DNA of 44,922 nucleotides from positions 1-44,922 of the forward strand of contig NZ_FOTL01000016.1 in NCBI RefSeq assembly GCF_900114585.1, given 5' to 3'. This document shows positions 36,930 through 43,755 of the stretch, piece by piece (position 1 is the first letter of the stretch; each line of letters starts with the position of its first letter). Below the pieces are notes generated by a model. That model was not told the origin of the DNA. It worked only from the letters and a program-made list of their open reading frames with translations, and did no database searches. Made by a program: the position numbers and the translations under genes. Source of the stretch: Methanobrevibacter olleyae. GTDB taxonomy: Archaea; Methanobacteriota; Methanobacteria; Methanobacteriales; Methanobacteriaceae.

Positions 36930-37601
36930 TTGACTCATAAAAGAATCGATTTACATATGCACAGTTTATTCAGTGACGGGGAGCTTTTGCCATCTGAACT
37001 TGCAAGAAGAGCACTTGTCTTAGGACATGAAGCAATAGCTATTACAGATCATGTTGATTATTCCAATATTAACACCATTACTGAAATTAGTGATGCTATT
37101 GATGATATAAACAATAAATGGGATATAACAGTAGTTTTAGGTGCTGAGATTACCCATGCACCAGTTGAATCTATTCCTGAGCTTGCAGATAAAGCTCGTG
37201 AGCTTGGTGCTAAAATTGTTCTTGTTCATGGTGAAACATTAAATGAACCTGTTGTAGAAGGTACTAACTTTGCTTCTGTAAACTGTAAGGAAGTTGATAT
37301 TTTAGCTCATCCAGGACTTATAACTCATGAAGAAGCAAAAATAGCTAAAAAAAATAATGTTGCTTTAGAAATTAGTACAAGAAAAGGCCATTGTTTAGGA
37401 AATGGACATGTAGCAAATATAGCAAGAGAACTAGGTAATGACCTTCTTATTGATACAGATACCCACTCTCCTGATGATATAATCACCTTTGAAAGAGCAA
37501 TTGAAATAGGATTAGGTGCTGGATTAACAAAAGAAGAAGTTTTAAAAGCTACCGTTGATAATCCTAAAAAAATCCTTAAAAGACATGGAATAAACCTTTA
37601 A
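36930..37601 (+). CDS. PHP-domain phosphoesterase (histidinol-phosphatase-like)
   Basis: A 223-residue PHP protein. Metal-binding clusters: [14 protein letters not shown] (HxH), ITDHVDYSN, an acidic [19 protein letters not shown] and the C-terminal DTDTHSPDD. The same superfamily gives HisK-type histidinol phosphatases and DNA polymerase editing domains. A histidinol-phosphate role is suggested by annotation habit and the presence of hisD elsewhere in the window, but is not proven. TTG start at 36930 with SD AAAGGAGAGAT, 4 bp spacing. Confidence 0.82.
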   Translation: MTHKRIDLHMHSLFSDGELLPSELARRALVLGHEAIAITDHVDYSNINTITEISDAIDDINNKWDITVVLGAEITHAPVESIPELADKARELGAKIVLVHGETLNEPVVEGTNFASVNCKEVDILAHPGLITHEEAKIAKKNNVALEISTRKGHCLGNGHVANIARELGNDLLIDTDTHSPDDIITFERAIEIGLGAGLTKEEVLKATVDNPKKILKRHGINL

Positions 37602-37649
37602 TAGTTAATTATTTATTTCATGACTTCTTCTTTTAAAAAAAAAAATATA

Positions 37650-37796
37650 TTAGTGTTCTTTTACTTTTTTGCTTTCTTTATTATTACAACATCCGAAGAA
37701 AAAGTTTCTTATTTTTTTAACTTCAGATTTCTTTCCTTTTTCTATTTTTTCATTCCTTTCATGAATTTTCTTTCTTGCTTCAGCCATGTTTCCCAT
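37650..37796 (-). CDS. 48-aa charged microprotein with CC motif
   Basis: Begins MGNMAEARKKIHERNEKIEK. The middle has FFFGCCNNKES and it ends KKVKEH. About 40% charged residues flank one aromatic/Cys patch. SD AAGGTGA lies exactly 4 bp before the ATG (37796), the spacing seen for other genes here, and a T-run follows the TAA. No family is recognised. The paired cysteines beside Phe residues could be a metal site or a membrane-surface patch. It converges on the PHP gene with about 50 bp between stops. Confidence 0.65.
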   Translation of the reverse strand: MGNMAEARKKIHERNEKIEKGKKSEVKKIRNFFFGCCNNKESKKVKEH

Positions 37797-38291
37797 TTTT
37801 TCACCTTGAATAAGCTAGTTAATAAATATCTATCTTAGAAATATTATGAATTTTAAATAAAGTTCCTTGTTATATATGCATATATAAAACATACTTTATA
37901 AAATTTTAAAAATTGTAAATAAAATTATAAAAAATCAGTAAAAATAAAATTAGTAAAAAAATAGTAATTAAAATCATTAAAAAATAAAAATAATATAATC
38001 AACCAGCAACAAAAAAGATTAAATCCTTTTTGTCTGTCTGATTAATTCCTTCTAAATATCAAAATATTTAGAAATTAAAAAACTTTTTTAATAAAACTCT
38101 AAATTTGATTTGAATAAATTAAATCTTCTAGTGAATTTATTTTGGATAATGTGTGCTATGATTTGGATTTGATTTAAAACTTTGAAGATAATTTAAATTT
38201 TTTTGTAATGTTTTGTTTATATTGGGAGCAATTTAGAAGATATTATTTAATAAAGTTTTTAAAAGTTTTTAACTAATATTATTTCAAAAAT
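37797..38291. other. Intergenic between two microprotein genes
   Basis: AT-rich DNA with a hairpin at 38050-38073 and a G-U-tolerant inverted repeat near 38019-38039. Frames of more than 20 codons lack SDs. No RNA gene was recognised. Confidence 0.4.
38050..38073. terminator. Hairpin, 10-bp perfect stem
   Basis: TTCTAAATAT-CAAA-ATATTTAGAA, followed by A/T-rich sequence. It is downstream of the 38390 microprotein gene on the minus strand and may terminate that transcript. Confidence 0.4.
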
Positions 38292-38390
38292 TTATCTTCT
38301 AAAAGATACAACTTTTGGATCTCTTTTTCTTTCTCGATTAGTAGGTTTAATTTGTTTCTTTCCACAAATTCCACTTTTGCTTCTTCCCAA
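38292..38390 (-). CDS. 32-aa basic microprotein downstream of a palindrome-flanked promoter
   Basis: Reads GRSKSGICGKKQIKPTNRE after the start and ends DPKVVSFRR. Very basic, with one Cys. A near-perfect SD, GGAGGTGA (38402-38395), precedes it. The ATG at 38393 is only 1 bp from the SD, while the next codon, TTG at 38390, is 4 bp away, the spacing used elsewhere in this window, so TTG is preferred (33 residues if ATG). A TATA box and a DtxR-like palindrome lie about 120-165 bp upstream. The function is unknown; the composition suggests nucleic-acid or ribosome binding. Confidence 0.6.
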   Translation of the reverse strand: MGRSKSGICGKKQIKPTNRERKRDPKVVSFRR

Positions 38391-38508
38391 CATTTCACCT
38401 CCGAGAATTTAAAGATAGAAGCACATAAAATTTTAAGAACTGGAGATTTTCATTTTTGGAGTGATTTATGACAATATTTAGTTTGTACTTGCAGAGCCAG
38501 TCCTTAAA

Positions 38509-38526
38509 ATTTAGGTATGCCTAAAT
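38509..38526. promoter_or_regulatory. Operator-like palindrome 1 (DtxR/IdeR-like)
   Basis: ATTTAGG-TATG-CCTAAAT is a perfect 7+7 inverted repeat. The TTAGGxxxxCCTAA core resembles operators of DtxR-family iron/manganese repressors. It lies where transcription from the minus-strand TATA box would begin. Confidence 0.55.
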
Positions 38527-38547
38527 ATCTTTAGTTATAGTATGTTT

Positions 38548-38562
38548 TTATAGTATATAAAT
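38548..38562. promoter_or_regulatory. Divergent TATA region
   Basis: TTATAGTATATAAATG reads as TATA-like on both strands and is flanked symmetrically by the two palindromes. The minus transcript would reach the 38390 microprotein, the plus transcript the stretch ending at the 39161 hairpin. Confidence 0.45.
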
Positions 38563-38580
38563 GTTTAGGTTCGCCTAAAT
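38563..38580. promoter_or_regulatory. Operator-like palindrome 2 (DtxR/IdeR-like)
   Basis: GTTTAGG-TTCG-CCTAAAT, sharing the TTTAGG/CCTAAA arms of palindrome 1, centre-to-centre 54 bp from it. It sits between the plus-strand TATA and its predicted start site. A half-site, ATATTTAGG, occurs again at 38653-38661. Confidence 0.55.
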
Positions 38581-38667
38581 ATTAGCATATATACAAAACG
38601 TTTGTTAATATCAAAACAGTTATATACTATAAGAACAATAATATAATTATAGATATTTAGGATAACT

Positions 38668-38690
38668 CCAGCGTCGAAAATCGATACTGG
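38668..38690 (+). other. Stem-loop in putative plus-strand transcript
   Basis: CCAG-CG-TCGA-AAA-TCGA-TA-CTGG: outer and inner 4-bp stems around a 2x2 mismatch. It lies about 90 nt after the predicted plus-strand start. Confidence 0.35.
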
Positions 38691-39103
38691 TTTAAAATGA
38701 ATACTATCAAAATCCAAAGAAAAAATAAACCTGAATATCTCCAAATAAAGTTATAATGCACTAATCAACTAATTAGATGCATATTAGCTTTAAAAATGTA
38801 TTAATTAGTATTAATTAAATTTTTTAATTATTTATTAATTATTTATTAAATTTTTAATTATTTTAATTAAAAAATAGCTAATTAATTAAGTTGTTGAATA
38901 AAAAAATAAGTAAAAAATCGTTAAACATTTGGTTTTTAACCAAAAATAAAAAAAAATATTGAAGAAATTTTTTAAAAAAAGTATTTTAGTATGGAAATTA
39001 AACTAAAATCATTTACAAAACATTGCTTCAATCTATTTCAAAGCAAATCAAAAAAGAAAGAAAAATCTATCAAATCGAAACTAAAATAATTCGAGGTGAA
39101 AAA

Positions 39104-39160
39104 ATTAAGAAAAGAAAATTAAAACCTCAATTAAAAAACCATAATTTCAAAAACAAGTAG
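39104..39160 (+). CDS. Possible 18-aa basic mini-ORF with ATT start
   Basis: SD GAGGTGA (39093-39099) is followed after exactly 4 A residues by ATT, then codons for KKRKLKPQLKNHNFKNK and TAG. A hairpin terminator starts on the next base. The SD-spacing-terminator arrangement looks like a gene, but ATT is a rare start, so this may be a gene inactivated at its start codon. The basic composition resembles the other microproteins in this window. Confidence 0.3.
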   Translation: MKKRKLKPQLKNHNFKNK

Positions 39161-39191
39161 AAGCAAACAGAGAAAATAAATTTGTTTGCTT
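39161..39191 (+). terminator. Hairpin terminator
   Basis: AAGCAAACA (39161-39169) pairs perfectly with TGTTTGCTT (39183-39191) across a 13-nt loop. TTACATTCTTTTT follows. It starts directly after the TAG of the mini-ORF. Confidence 0.6.
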
Positions 39192-39281
39192 TTACATTCT
39201 TTTTAATTTATTAAAATTAATAAAGAATATTTATATTTATATTAATTAAATAAATTAAAACTAGCAAAAAATATATTTTTT

Positions 39282-39386
39282 ACAATTACTTATTTTATTC
39301 ATTAATAATTATTATATCATTATTTTATTTTTACAAATTACTTATTTTATTCATTAATAATTATTATATCATTATTTTGTTTTAAA
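39282..39386. repeat. 52-bp direct repeat, 2 copies
   Basis: ACTTATTTTATTCATTAATA recurs at 39288 and 39340 with near-identical surroundings. It ends about 30 bp from the arfC stop. Confidence 0.9.
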
Positions 39387-39417
39387 ACATTATATTTCAA
39401 AAAAATCTCATTAAATC

Positions 39418-40098
39418 TTATTTTAAAACCTTATATTCCATTATAAAGTCTTTTCCTAAAGGATAAGATTTCTCTAATTTTAATTGTACAGCATCCTTCA
39501 TATTGTCAAATCCATCTCCATCAAAGAATGTTTTAGAATCCTTACCTCCAACAATCATAGGTGCAATACATATTTTTACTTCATCAATTAAATTATCACT
39601 AATCATAGAAAAGTTTAAAGTAGATCCCCCTTCTAGCATAAGAGTTTTAATTCCTTTAGTATATAAATATTCCATAAACTCTACAAGATCAACAGGTTCT
39701 TCTGATGAATAGAAGAGATTAGCCTTTTTAGAAAGTTCTTTTGCTCTATTAACAGCGTCCATATCACAATTAGGATTATTTTCATCACAAATAGAAGATA
39801 CCCCAATTATAGTCTCTGCATCATCATTTAAAATTCTAAAATTCAATGGAGTTCTTGCCTTATTATCTACAACGACACGAATAGGATTATCTTCTTTCTT
39901 TGCCTTTATCTTATGAACAGAAAGCCTAGGATCATCAGCTAAAACCGTACCTATTCCAACCATAATCCCATCAACTTCTTTCCTAATTTCATGAACACGT
40001 TCAAGGTCTTCTTTACCTGAAATTTCAGAGCTTCCAGTTTTTGTAGCTATTTTACCATCTAATGTCATAGCTACATTTAATATTACATAAGGTTTCAT
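39418..40098 (-). CDS. arfC: 2,5-diamino-6-ribosylamino-4(3H)-pyrimidinone 5'-phosphate reductase
   Basis: Reduces the ribosyl side chain to ribityl in the archaeal route to riboflavin and coenzyme F420, using NAD(P)H. A 226-residue RibD C-terminal/RIB7-type protein: N-terminal VILNVAMTLDGKIATKTGSSEIS, DGIMVGIGTVLADDPRLSV, NPIRVVVDNKARTPL, and the NADPH loop TLMLEGGSTLNFSMI. There is no deaminase domain, as in the archaeal stand-alone form. ATG start without a strong SD. Confidence 0.9.
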   Translation of the reverse strand: MKPYVILNVAMTLDGKIATKTGSSEISGKEDLERVHEIRKEVDGIMVGIGTVLADDPRLSVHKIKAKKEDNPIRVVVDNKARTPLNFRILNDDAETIIGVSSICDENNPNCDMDAVNRAKELSKKANLFYSSEEPVDLVEFMEYLYTKGIKTLMLEGGSTLNFSMISDNLIDEVKICIAPMIVGGKDSKTFFDGDGFDNMKDAVQLKLEKSYPLGKDFIMEYKVLK

Positions 40099-40236
40099 AA
40101 TATCATGCTTTAAAATCCTTTTAAAAAAAATAATTTAAAACTAAACAATAACAAACATACTTTAAAATTTAATAATGGCTTAATAAAAATAAAATAATCT
40201 AACAAGCATCACTTTAATTAATCCTTTTTTTAATAA

Positions 40237-40998
40237 TTATATGCCGAATACATATCTTGCATTCTTTTCAGTTCGCTGGTCTATCTCATCCACAGTGGTT
40301 TCTTTTAATTCAGCTAATTTTTCAACTGCTAGTGCAACATTAACAGGTTCATTCCTTTCTTGTTTTGTCATTGCTAAATAGGGACTATCTGTTTCAGTTA
40401 AAATTCTTTCAATGGGGATTTCTTTAAATAAATCTTGATGCCTCCCACTGTAACAAAGCATAGTAGAACAACTTAAATAATAATCATCCATATCCAATAT
40501 TTTACGAGCAGTTTTTAAGCTACCTCCATAACAATGGAATATAACTTTAGGAATATCATCATATTCTTTTAATAAATTAAATATCTTCTTCTCACAATCT
40601 CTACCATGAATAAGTAAAGGTTTCCTGTATTCATTTGCAATTTCAATAAAGCCCGTGAATATTTCTTGTTGACGTGCTCTTAATGTTTTATCTGTGCAGT
40701 AGAAAAAGTCCATTCCTACCTCACCAATAGCTAATATTTCATCAAGATGTTCAACCATTTGTTTATGAGCTAAATCAATTTCTTCTTTAGGAGAATTTTG
40801 TGAACTTACAGGATGAAAACCAAAAGTAGGATAAACAAATCCATCATATTCTTTTGAAAGTTTTAAAGCTTTTTCATTACTTTCTAAACCATATCCTGAG
40901 TTAATTACAGCTGAAAGTTTATCCCTAGCTCTAGCTATTACATCCTCTCTATCAGCATCAAATTCATCAAAATCTATATGACAATGAGTATCTATCAT
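40237..40998 (-). CDS. TatD-family metal-dependent hydrolase
   Basis: A 253-residue TIM-barrel amidohydrolase. Metal ligands and family motifs: IDTHCHIDFDEFD, AIGEVGMDFFY, LLIHGRDCEKK, VIFHCYGGSL and LTETDSPYLA. Relatives are Mg2+-dependent DNases (3' exonuclease, repair of oxidised DNA ends) or deacylases. The substrate here is unknown. ATG start with SD AGTGATAGG. Confidence 0.9.
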   Translation of the reverse strand: MIDTHCHIDFDEFDADREDVIARARDKLSAVINSGYGLESNEKALKLSKEYDGFVYPTFGFHPVSSQNSPKEEIDLAHKQMVEHLDEILAIGEVGMDFFYCTDKTLRARQQEIFTGFIEIANEYRKPLLIHGRDCEKKIFNLLKEYDDIPKVIFHCYGGSLKTARKILDMDDYYLSCSTMLCYSGRHQDLFKEIPIERILTETDSPYLAMTKQERNEPVNVALAVEKLAELKETTVDEIDQRTEKNARYVFGI

Positions 40999-41247
40999 CC
41001 TATCACTGAACTAATAATTTATAATTCTTTTAAACATAATGTATTTATCATTACAAGTCTTAAGTATCCATAACATTTTTAAGAGTTAAAATATTATATA
41101 TTTTACTTTATATTTAAAATTAAGTTTTTAAAAATCTTCAAAACTATAAAAAAAGGACAATAATAGCTAAATATCTAGCTATTAAAATAAGTAGTTTTAT
41201 TAAAAAATGGTAAATTTACTCAAATAAATGAAGAATCTTTTACCTTA
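40999..41247. other. Intergenic: tatD promoter side of the degraded region
   Basis: AT-rich. Holds only the hairpin at 41162-41183. AAGGACAATAATAG at 41153-41166 looks SD-like but no start codon follows. Confidence 0.4.
41162..41183. terminator. Hairpin, 8-bp perfect stem
   Basis: AATAGCTA-AATATC-TAGCTATT. On the minus strand it is followed by a T-rich run (TTGTCCTTTTTTTAT), so it could terminate the degraded regulator gene just upstream. Confidence 0.45.
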
Positions 41248-41382
41248 TTAAGTTAGCCTATATAATTTAGGAATGTGATATTCAGGATTCATAATATATA
41301 CAAAATCATTCTCACGAAGATTCTTTAAATTTTTACTAGATTCATTTGGACTAATATTTAATTTTTGAGGTTGTAAAAAAGT
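41248..41382 (-). pseudogene. Winged-helix regulator remnant
   Basis: A 44-codon frame without a start codon encodes ISPNESSKNLKNLREND, then FVYIMNPEYHIPKLYRLT and a stop. This matches the recognition helix and wing of MarR/ArsR-like archaeal regulators (SKNLKNLREN...LYRLT), where the intact protein would continue TxxG. Both ends are missing, so only the core of the DNA-binding domain survives. Confidence 0.5.
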
Positions 41383-41452
41383 TTAAGTTTAAAAATAAAA
41401 ATTTATTATTTATTTATAAATAAAATAATTAGAAATAAATTTAAGCCCATAA

Positions 41453-41749
41453 AATTTTAAAATCCCAAAAAAAGCGATTGAAGAATTTAAAAATTATTTA
41501 GAAAATTATGATTCAATTCCAGAAGTTTTAATGCAGTTTCTAAACAAACATGTCTTAAATCACTTCAAAAGATACATAGAATACTTAGATGATGAAAATA
41601 TTGAAAAAACATCAAATAAAGTAGAAAATTACTACAGACAAACAAATCCAGAAAAAATTAAGAAAACTTACAAAACTAAAAATGGAATTTTAACATTTTT
41701 AGACTACCAAATGAAAAACTGGAGAAAAAATCACATAAAAATAAAATAA
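41453..41749 (+). pseudogene. Transposase C-terminal remnant
   Basis: An open frame of 98 codons, starting after a stop at 41450, contains PKKAIEEFKNYLENYDSIPE, NHFKRYIEYLDDENIEKTSN, KVENYYRQTNPEKIKKTYKT and KNGILTFLDYQMKNWRKNH. The NKVENYYRQTxPEKIKKxYKTKxG pattern is typical of the C-terminal end of archaeal IS transposases. An ATG at 41531 lies inside it but has no SD. No terminal repeats were recognised nearby. Likely a decayed insertion, possibly of the same ISL3-like family as at 1-342. Confidence 0.6.
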
Positions 41750-41879
41750 GCCTATAAACAAGTTAATAAATATGCGAACAAAACAAATGTTGAATAAAAA
41801 AAGATTCACCATCACAGAAATATATTTTTGATAATGAATCATTATAAACTTTGAAAAAATTTATAAAAATAAAATAAAA

Positions 41880-42254
41880 TTAAGCAGTTACTAATTCAGT
41901 TTCCATATTAGGGATATTAGCATAATTGTTAATTAAAGAACTTAAAACAGAATCTTTTTGCTTATTATGGATTGAAACTCCAATAGTTACATCAATTTTA
42001 ATACAGTCATCATTAACACAAACATTCATATTAAATGAAAAAAGATTATGTAAACTGTACTTAGGTACATTAAATCTTTTAGATGCATCAAGAACCTCTA
42101 AAGAAATAGGAACATTATTAACATCAAAATCTAATAAAATACCTTCATCCATTTCAATAGTTTCATGATAAGAAAAATCTCTTTTAACTTTAACTGCTAA
42201 AACATCAGCAGAAGAATCATACTTATAATCTACTGCAAAAGAATTATCTTTCAC
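41880..42254 (-). CDS. DUF2283 protein, antitoxin-like
   Basis: A 124-residue protein whose first 65 residues match DUF2283: VDYKYDSSADVLAVKV, an acidic GILLDFDVNNVPISLEVLDAS. The rest is a beta-rich extension (NMNVCVNDDCIKIDVTIGVS). DUF2283 proteins are commonly encoded beside DUF4258 proteins in toxin-antitoxin-like pairs, as here. The start was moved to GTG 42254 because the GGAGG SD (42266-42262) lies 7 bp upstream. This start overlaps the end of the preceding DUF4258 frame by 11 bp, so translation would be coupled. Confidence 0.65.
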   Translation of the reverse strand: MKDNSFAVDYKYDSSADVLAVKVKRDFSYHETIEMDEGILLDFDVNNVPISLEVLDASKRFNVPKYSLHNLFSFNMNVCVNDDCIKIDVTIGVSIHNKQKDSVLSSLINNYANIPNMETELVTA

Positions 42255-42540
42255 ACTCTCTCCTCCTTTTATCAACTGGATAAGCAGTGATAATTTTTAC
42301 AATACGATAATCATCAATTTCAATAATTACATACAGATCCATTGTAGATTTAGTTTCATGAGGATAAACTAATTTAAACCGATTAGCCATAGTTTTAGAA
42401 ATAGATAATGGAATATCATTTAGTAAACATTTTACAACATAATTAATCTCAAAATCTCTTTCTAACCATCTTTCTTCAAAATGAGGAATTAATCTATTAA
42501 CTAATATATCATTGGATTATATATAATACTTTTCATACAT
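42244..42540 (-). pseudogene. DUF4258 toxin-like gene broken by a stop codon
   Basis: The frame begins ATG TAT GAA AAG and meets TAA at 42519-42517 (codon 8). It then stays open for 90 codons: NRLIPHFEERWLERDFEINY, VVKCLLNDIPLSIS, MDLYVIIEIDDYRIVKIITA and YPVDKRRRECER. The pattern HFxxRxxxRxI...VxxxL...YVIIE...IVxIxTAY fits DUF4258. No ATG, GTG or TTG lies between the stop and the conserved histidine region. Either the gene is inactivated by a nonsense mutation, or it uses an atypical start. Confidence 0.55.
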
Positions 42541-42801
42541 ATGCTCTTAGATAATTTTATAATTTAATAATTTGTAAACTACTATTGTTTTAAACTCACT
42601 AAACACACTCATATCATGGATACATCAGAATTACAATGTGTATATCCTATCCCTATTAAAAAATAAATTAATAATTGTAATAAATAATAAATAAAGTAAT
42701 TTAAAAAAAGAAAAAAATAATTTAAAAAATTTAAACTTTCTAAAAGTTTTGAAAAAATTTTAATCAAGTTTTTTTTAACCGAAGGTTAAAAAAAGCTTGG
42801 A
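42541..42801. other. Intergenic: uppS terminator side
   Basis: AT-rich. Holds the uppS terminator (42765-42799). A 16-codon frame from ATG 42619 has no SD and is not called. Confidence 0.4.
42765..42799 (-). terminator. uppS terminator with cUUCGg tetraloop
   Basis: On the minus strand CAAGCTTTTTTTAACC-TTC-GGTTAAAAAAAACTTG folds into a long stem closed by C(UUCG)G, an exceptionally stable tetraloop. ATTAAAATTTTTT follows. It starts 3 bp after the uppS stop codon. Confidence 0.75.
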
Positions 42802-43572
42802 TTAAACACCAAATCTTCTATCTCTTTCTTGATAATCACGAATAGCTCTTAAATAATCTACTTTTCTTAACTCTGGCCATAAACTATCACAAAAATAAAG
42901 CTCTGAATAAGAAGATTGCCATAGTAAGAATCCACTAAGTCTTTCCTCTCCACTGGTTCTTATAATAAGACTTGGATCTTCTAAGCCAGCAGTATATAAG
43001 TTTTTACTTACTAAATCTTCATCAATATCGCCAATAGAAATTTCACCATCTTCTACCTGCTTATAAATCTTTTTAATAGCATCTACGATTTCTAAACGGC
43101 CATCATAACCTATAGCTAAGTTAAACAATCTTTCATTATAATCTTTTGTAGATTCTTCTGCCTCTTGAATAGCTTCACGAACACTATCTGGTAAAAGTTC
43201 TATTCTACCTACAACTTTTACACGAACTTTATTTTTGTGAATTTTTTCATGATTTACTATTCTTTTAAAGTTTTTAACAAATAAATTCATTAAACCTTCA
43301 ACCTCTTTTTGAGACCTATTAAAGTTTTCAGTTGAAAAAGCATAAGCAGTTACGATTTCAATTCCTAAATCAATACTCCAATCAAGAACCTTTTCTAAGG
43401 TATCTACACCAATTTCATGACCTTTAATAACTGCCATATTCCCCTGAATCTTAGAGTATCTTCTATTACCATCCATAATAATAGCTACATGTTTTGGCAT
43501 CCTATTAGGGTCTAATTCATTTAAAAGACGCTTTTCATAAATTTTATATAAAAATTGTGGTGGCACAATCAT
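42802..43572 (-). CDS. uppS: Polyprenyl diphosphate synthase (cis-prenyltransferase)
   Basis: Adds isopentenyl diphosphate units in cis to make the long polyprenyl diphosphate that carries pseudomurein and glycan precursors across the membrane. 256 residues with [17 protein letters not shown] (catalytic Asp34), [13 protein letters not shown], the [20 protein letters not shown] block and [14 protein letters not shown]. The N-terminal 25 residues extend beyond the bacterial enzyme, as usual in archaea. GAGGA immediately precedes ATG 43572 (1 bp), so the GTG two codons later, at 7 bp spacing, is an alternative start. Confidence 0.93.
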   Translation of the reverse strand: MIVPPQFLYKIYEKRLLNELDPNRMPKHVAIIMDGNRRYSKIQGNMAVIKGHEIGVDTLEKVLDWSIDLGIEIVTAYAFSTENFNRSQKEVEGLMNLFVKNFKRIVNHEKIHKNKVRVKVVGRIELLPDSVREAIQEAEESTKDYNERLFNLAIGYDGRLEIVDAIKKIYKQVEDGEISIGDIDEDLVSKNLYTAGLEDPSLIIRTSGEERLSGFLLWQSSYSELYFCDSLWPELRKVDYLRAIRDYQERDRRFGV

Positions 43573-43755
43573 TCCTCATTAAATTGATTATAATATTTTT
43601 TAAGTTTTTAATTAATAATTTCTTATCAATATTATCCATAATTTTTAAAATTACTTAAAGAAGTAATTCATTATCATATAATATATTTAGTAAAATAAAT
43701 TTAAATAGTTTTATATTATTTTTTGAAAAATAGTTAAAGTTTTAGAATGGTTGAA

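Larger units (their letters stand above)
38403..39103. other. Gene-poor stretch with regulatory elements
   Basis: Holds the microprotein leader, two palindromes, a divergent TATA region and a stem-loop. A 19-codon frame from ATG 38698 (MNTIKIQRKNK...) and a 32-codon frame from 38992 (MEIKLKSFTK...) lack SDs and are not called. The rest is AT-rich. Confidence 0.45.

Noticed and set aside
37620-37838. 72-codon plus-strand Phe/Ser-rich frame
   Set aside because: It is the antisense of the 48-aa microprotein gene, which has the better SD and composition.
38698-38757. 19-codon frame starting ATG at 38698
   Set aside because: Only GGT upstream, no real SD, and no supporting feature beyond the promoter.
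42619-42669. 16-codon frame starting MDTSELQCV
   Set aside because: No SD and no conservation evidence.
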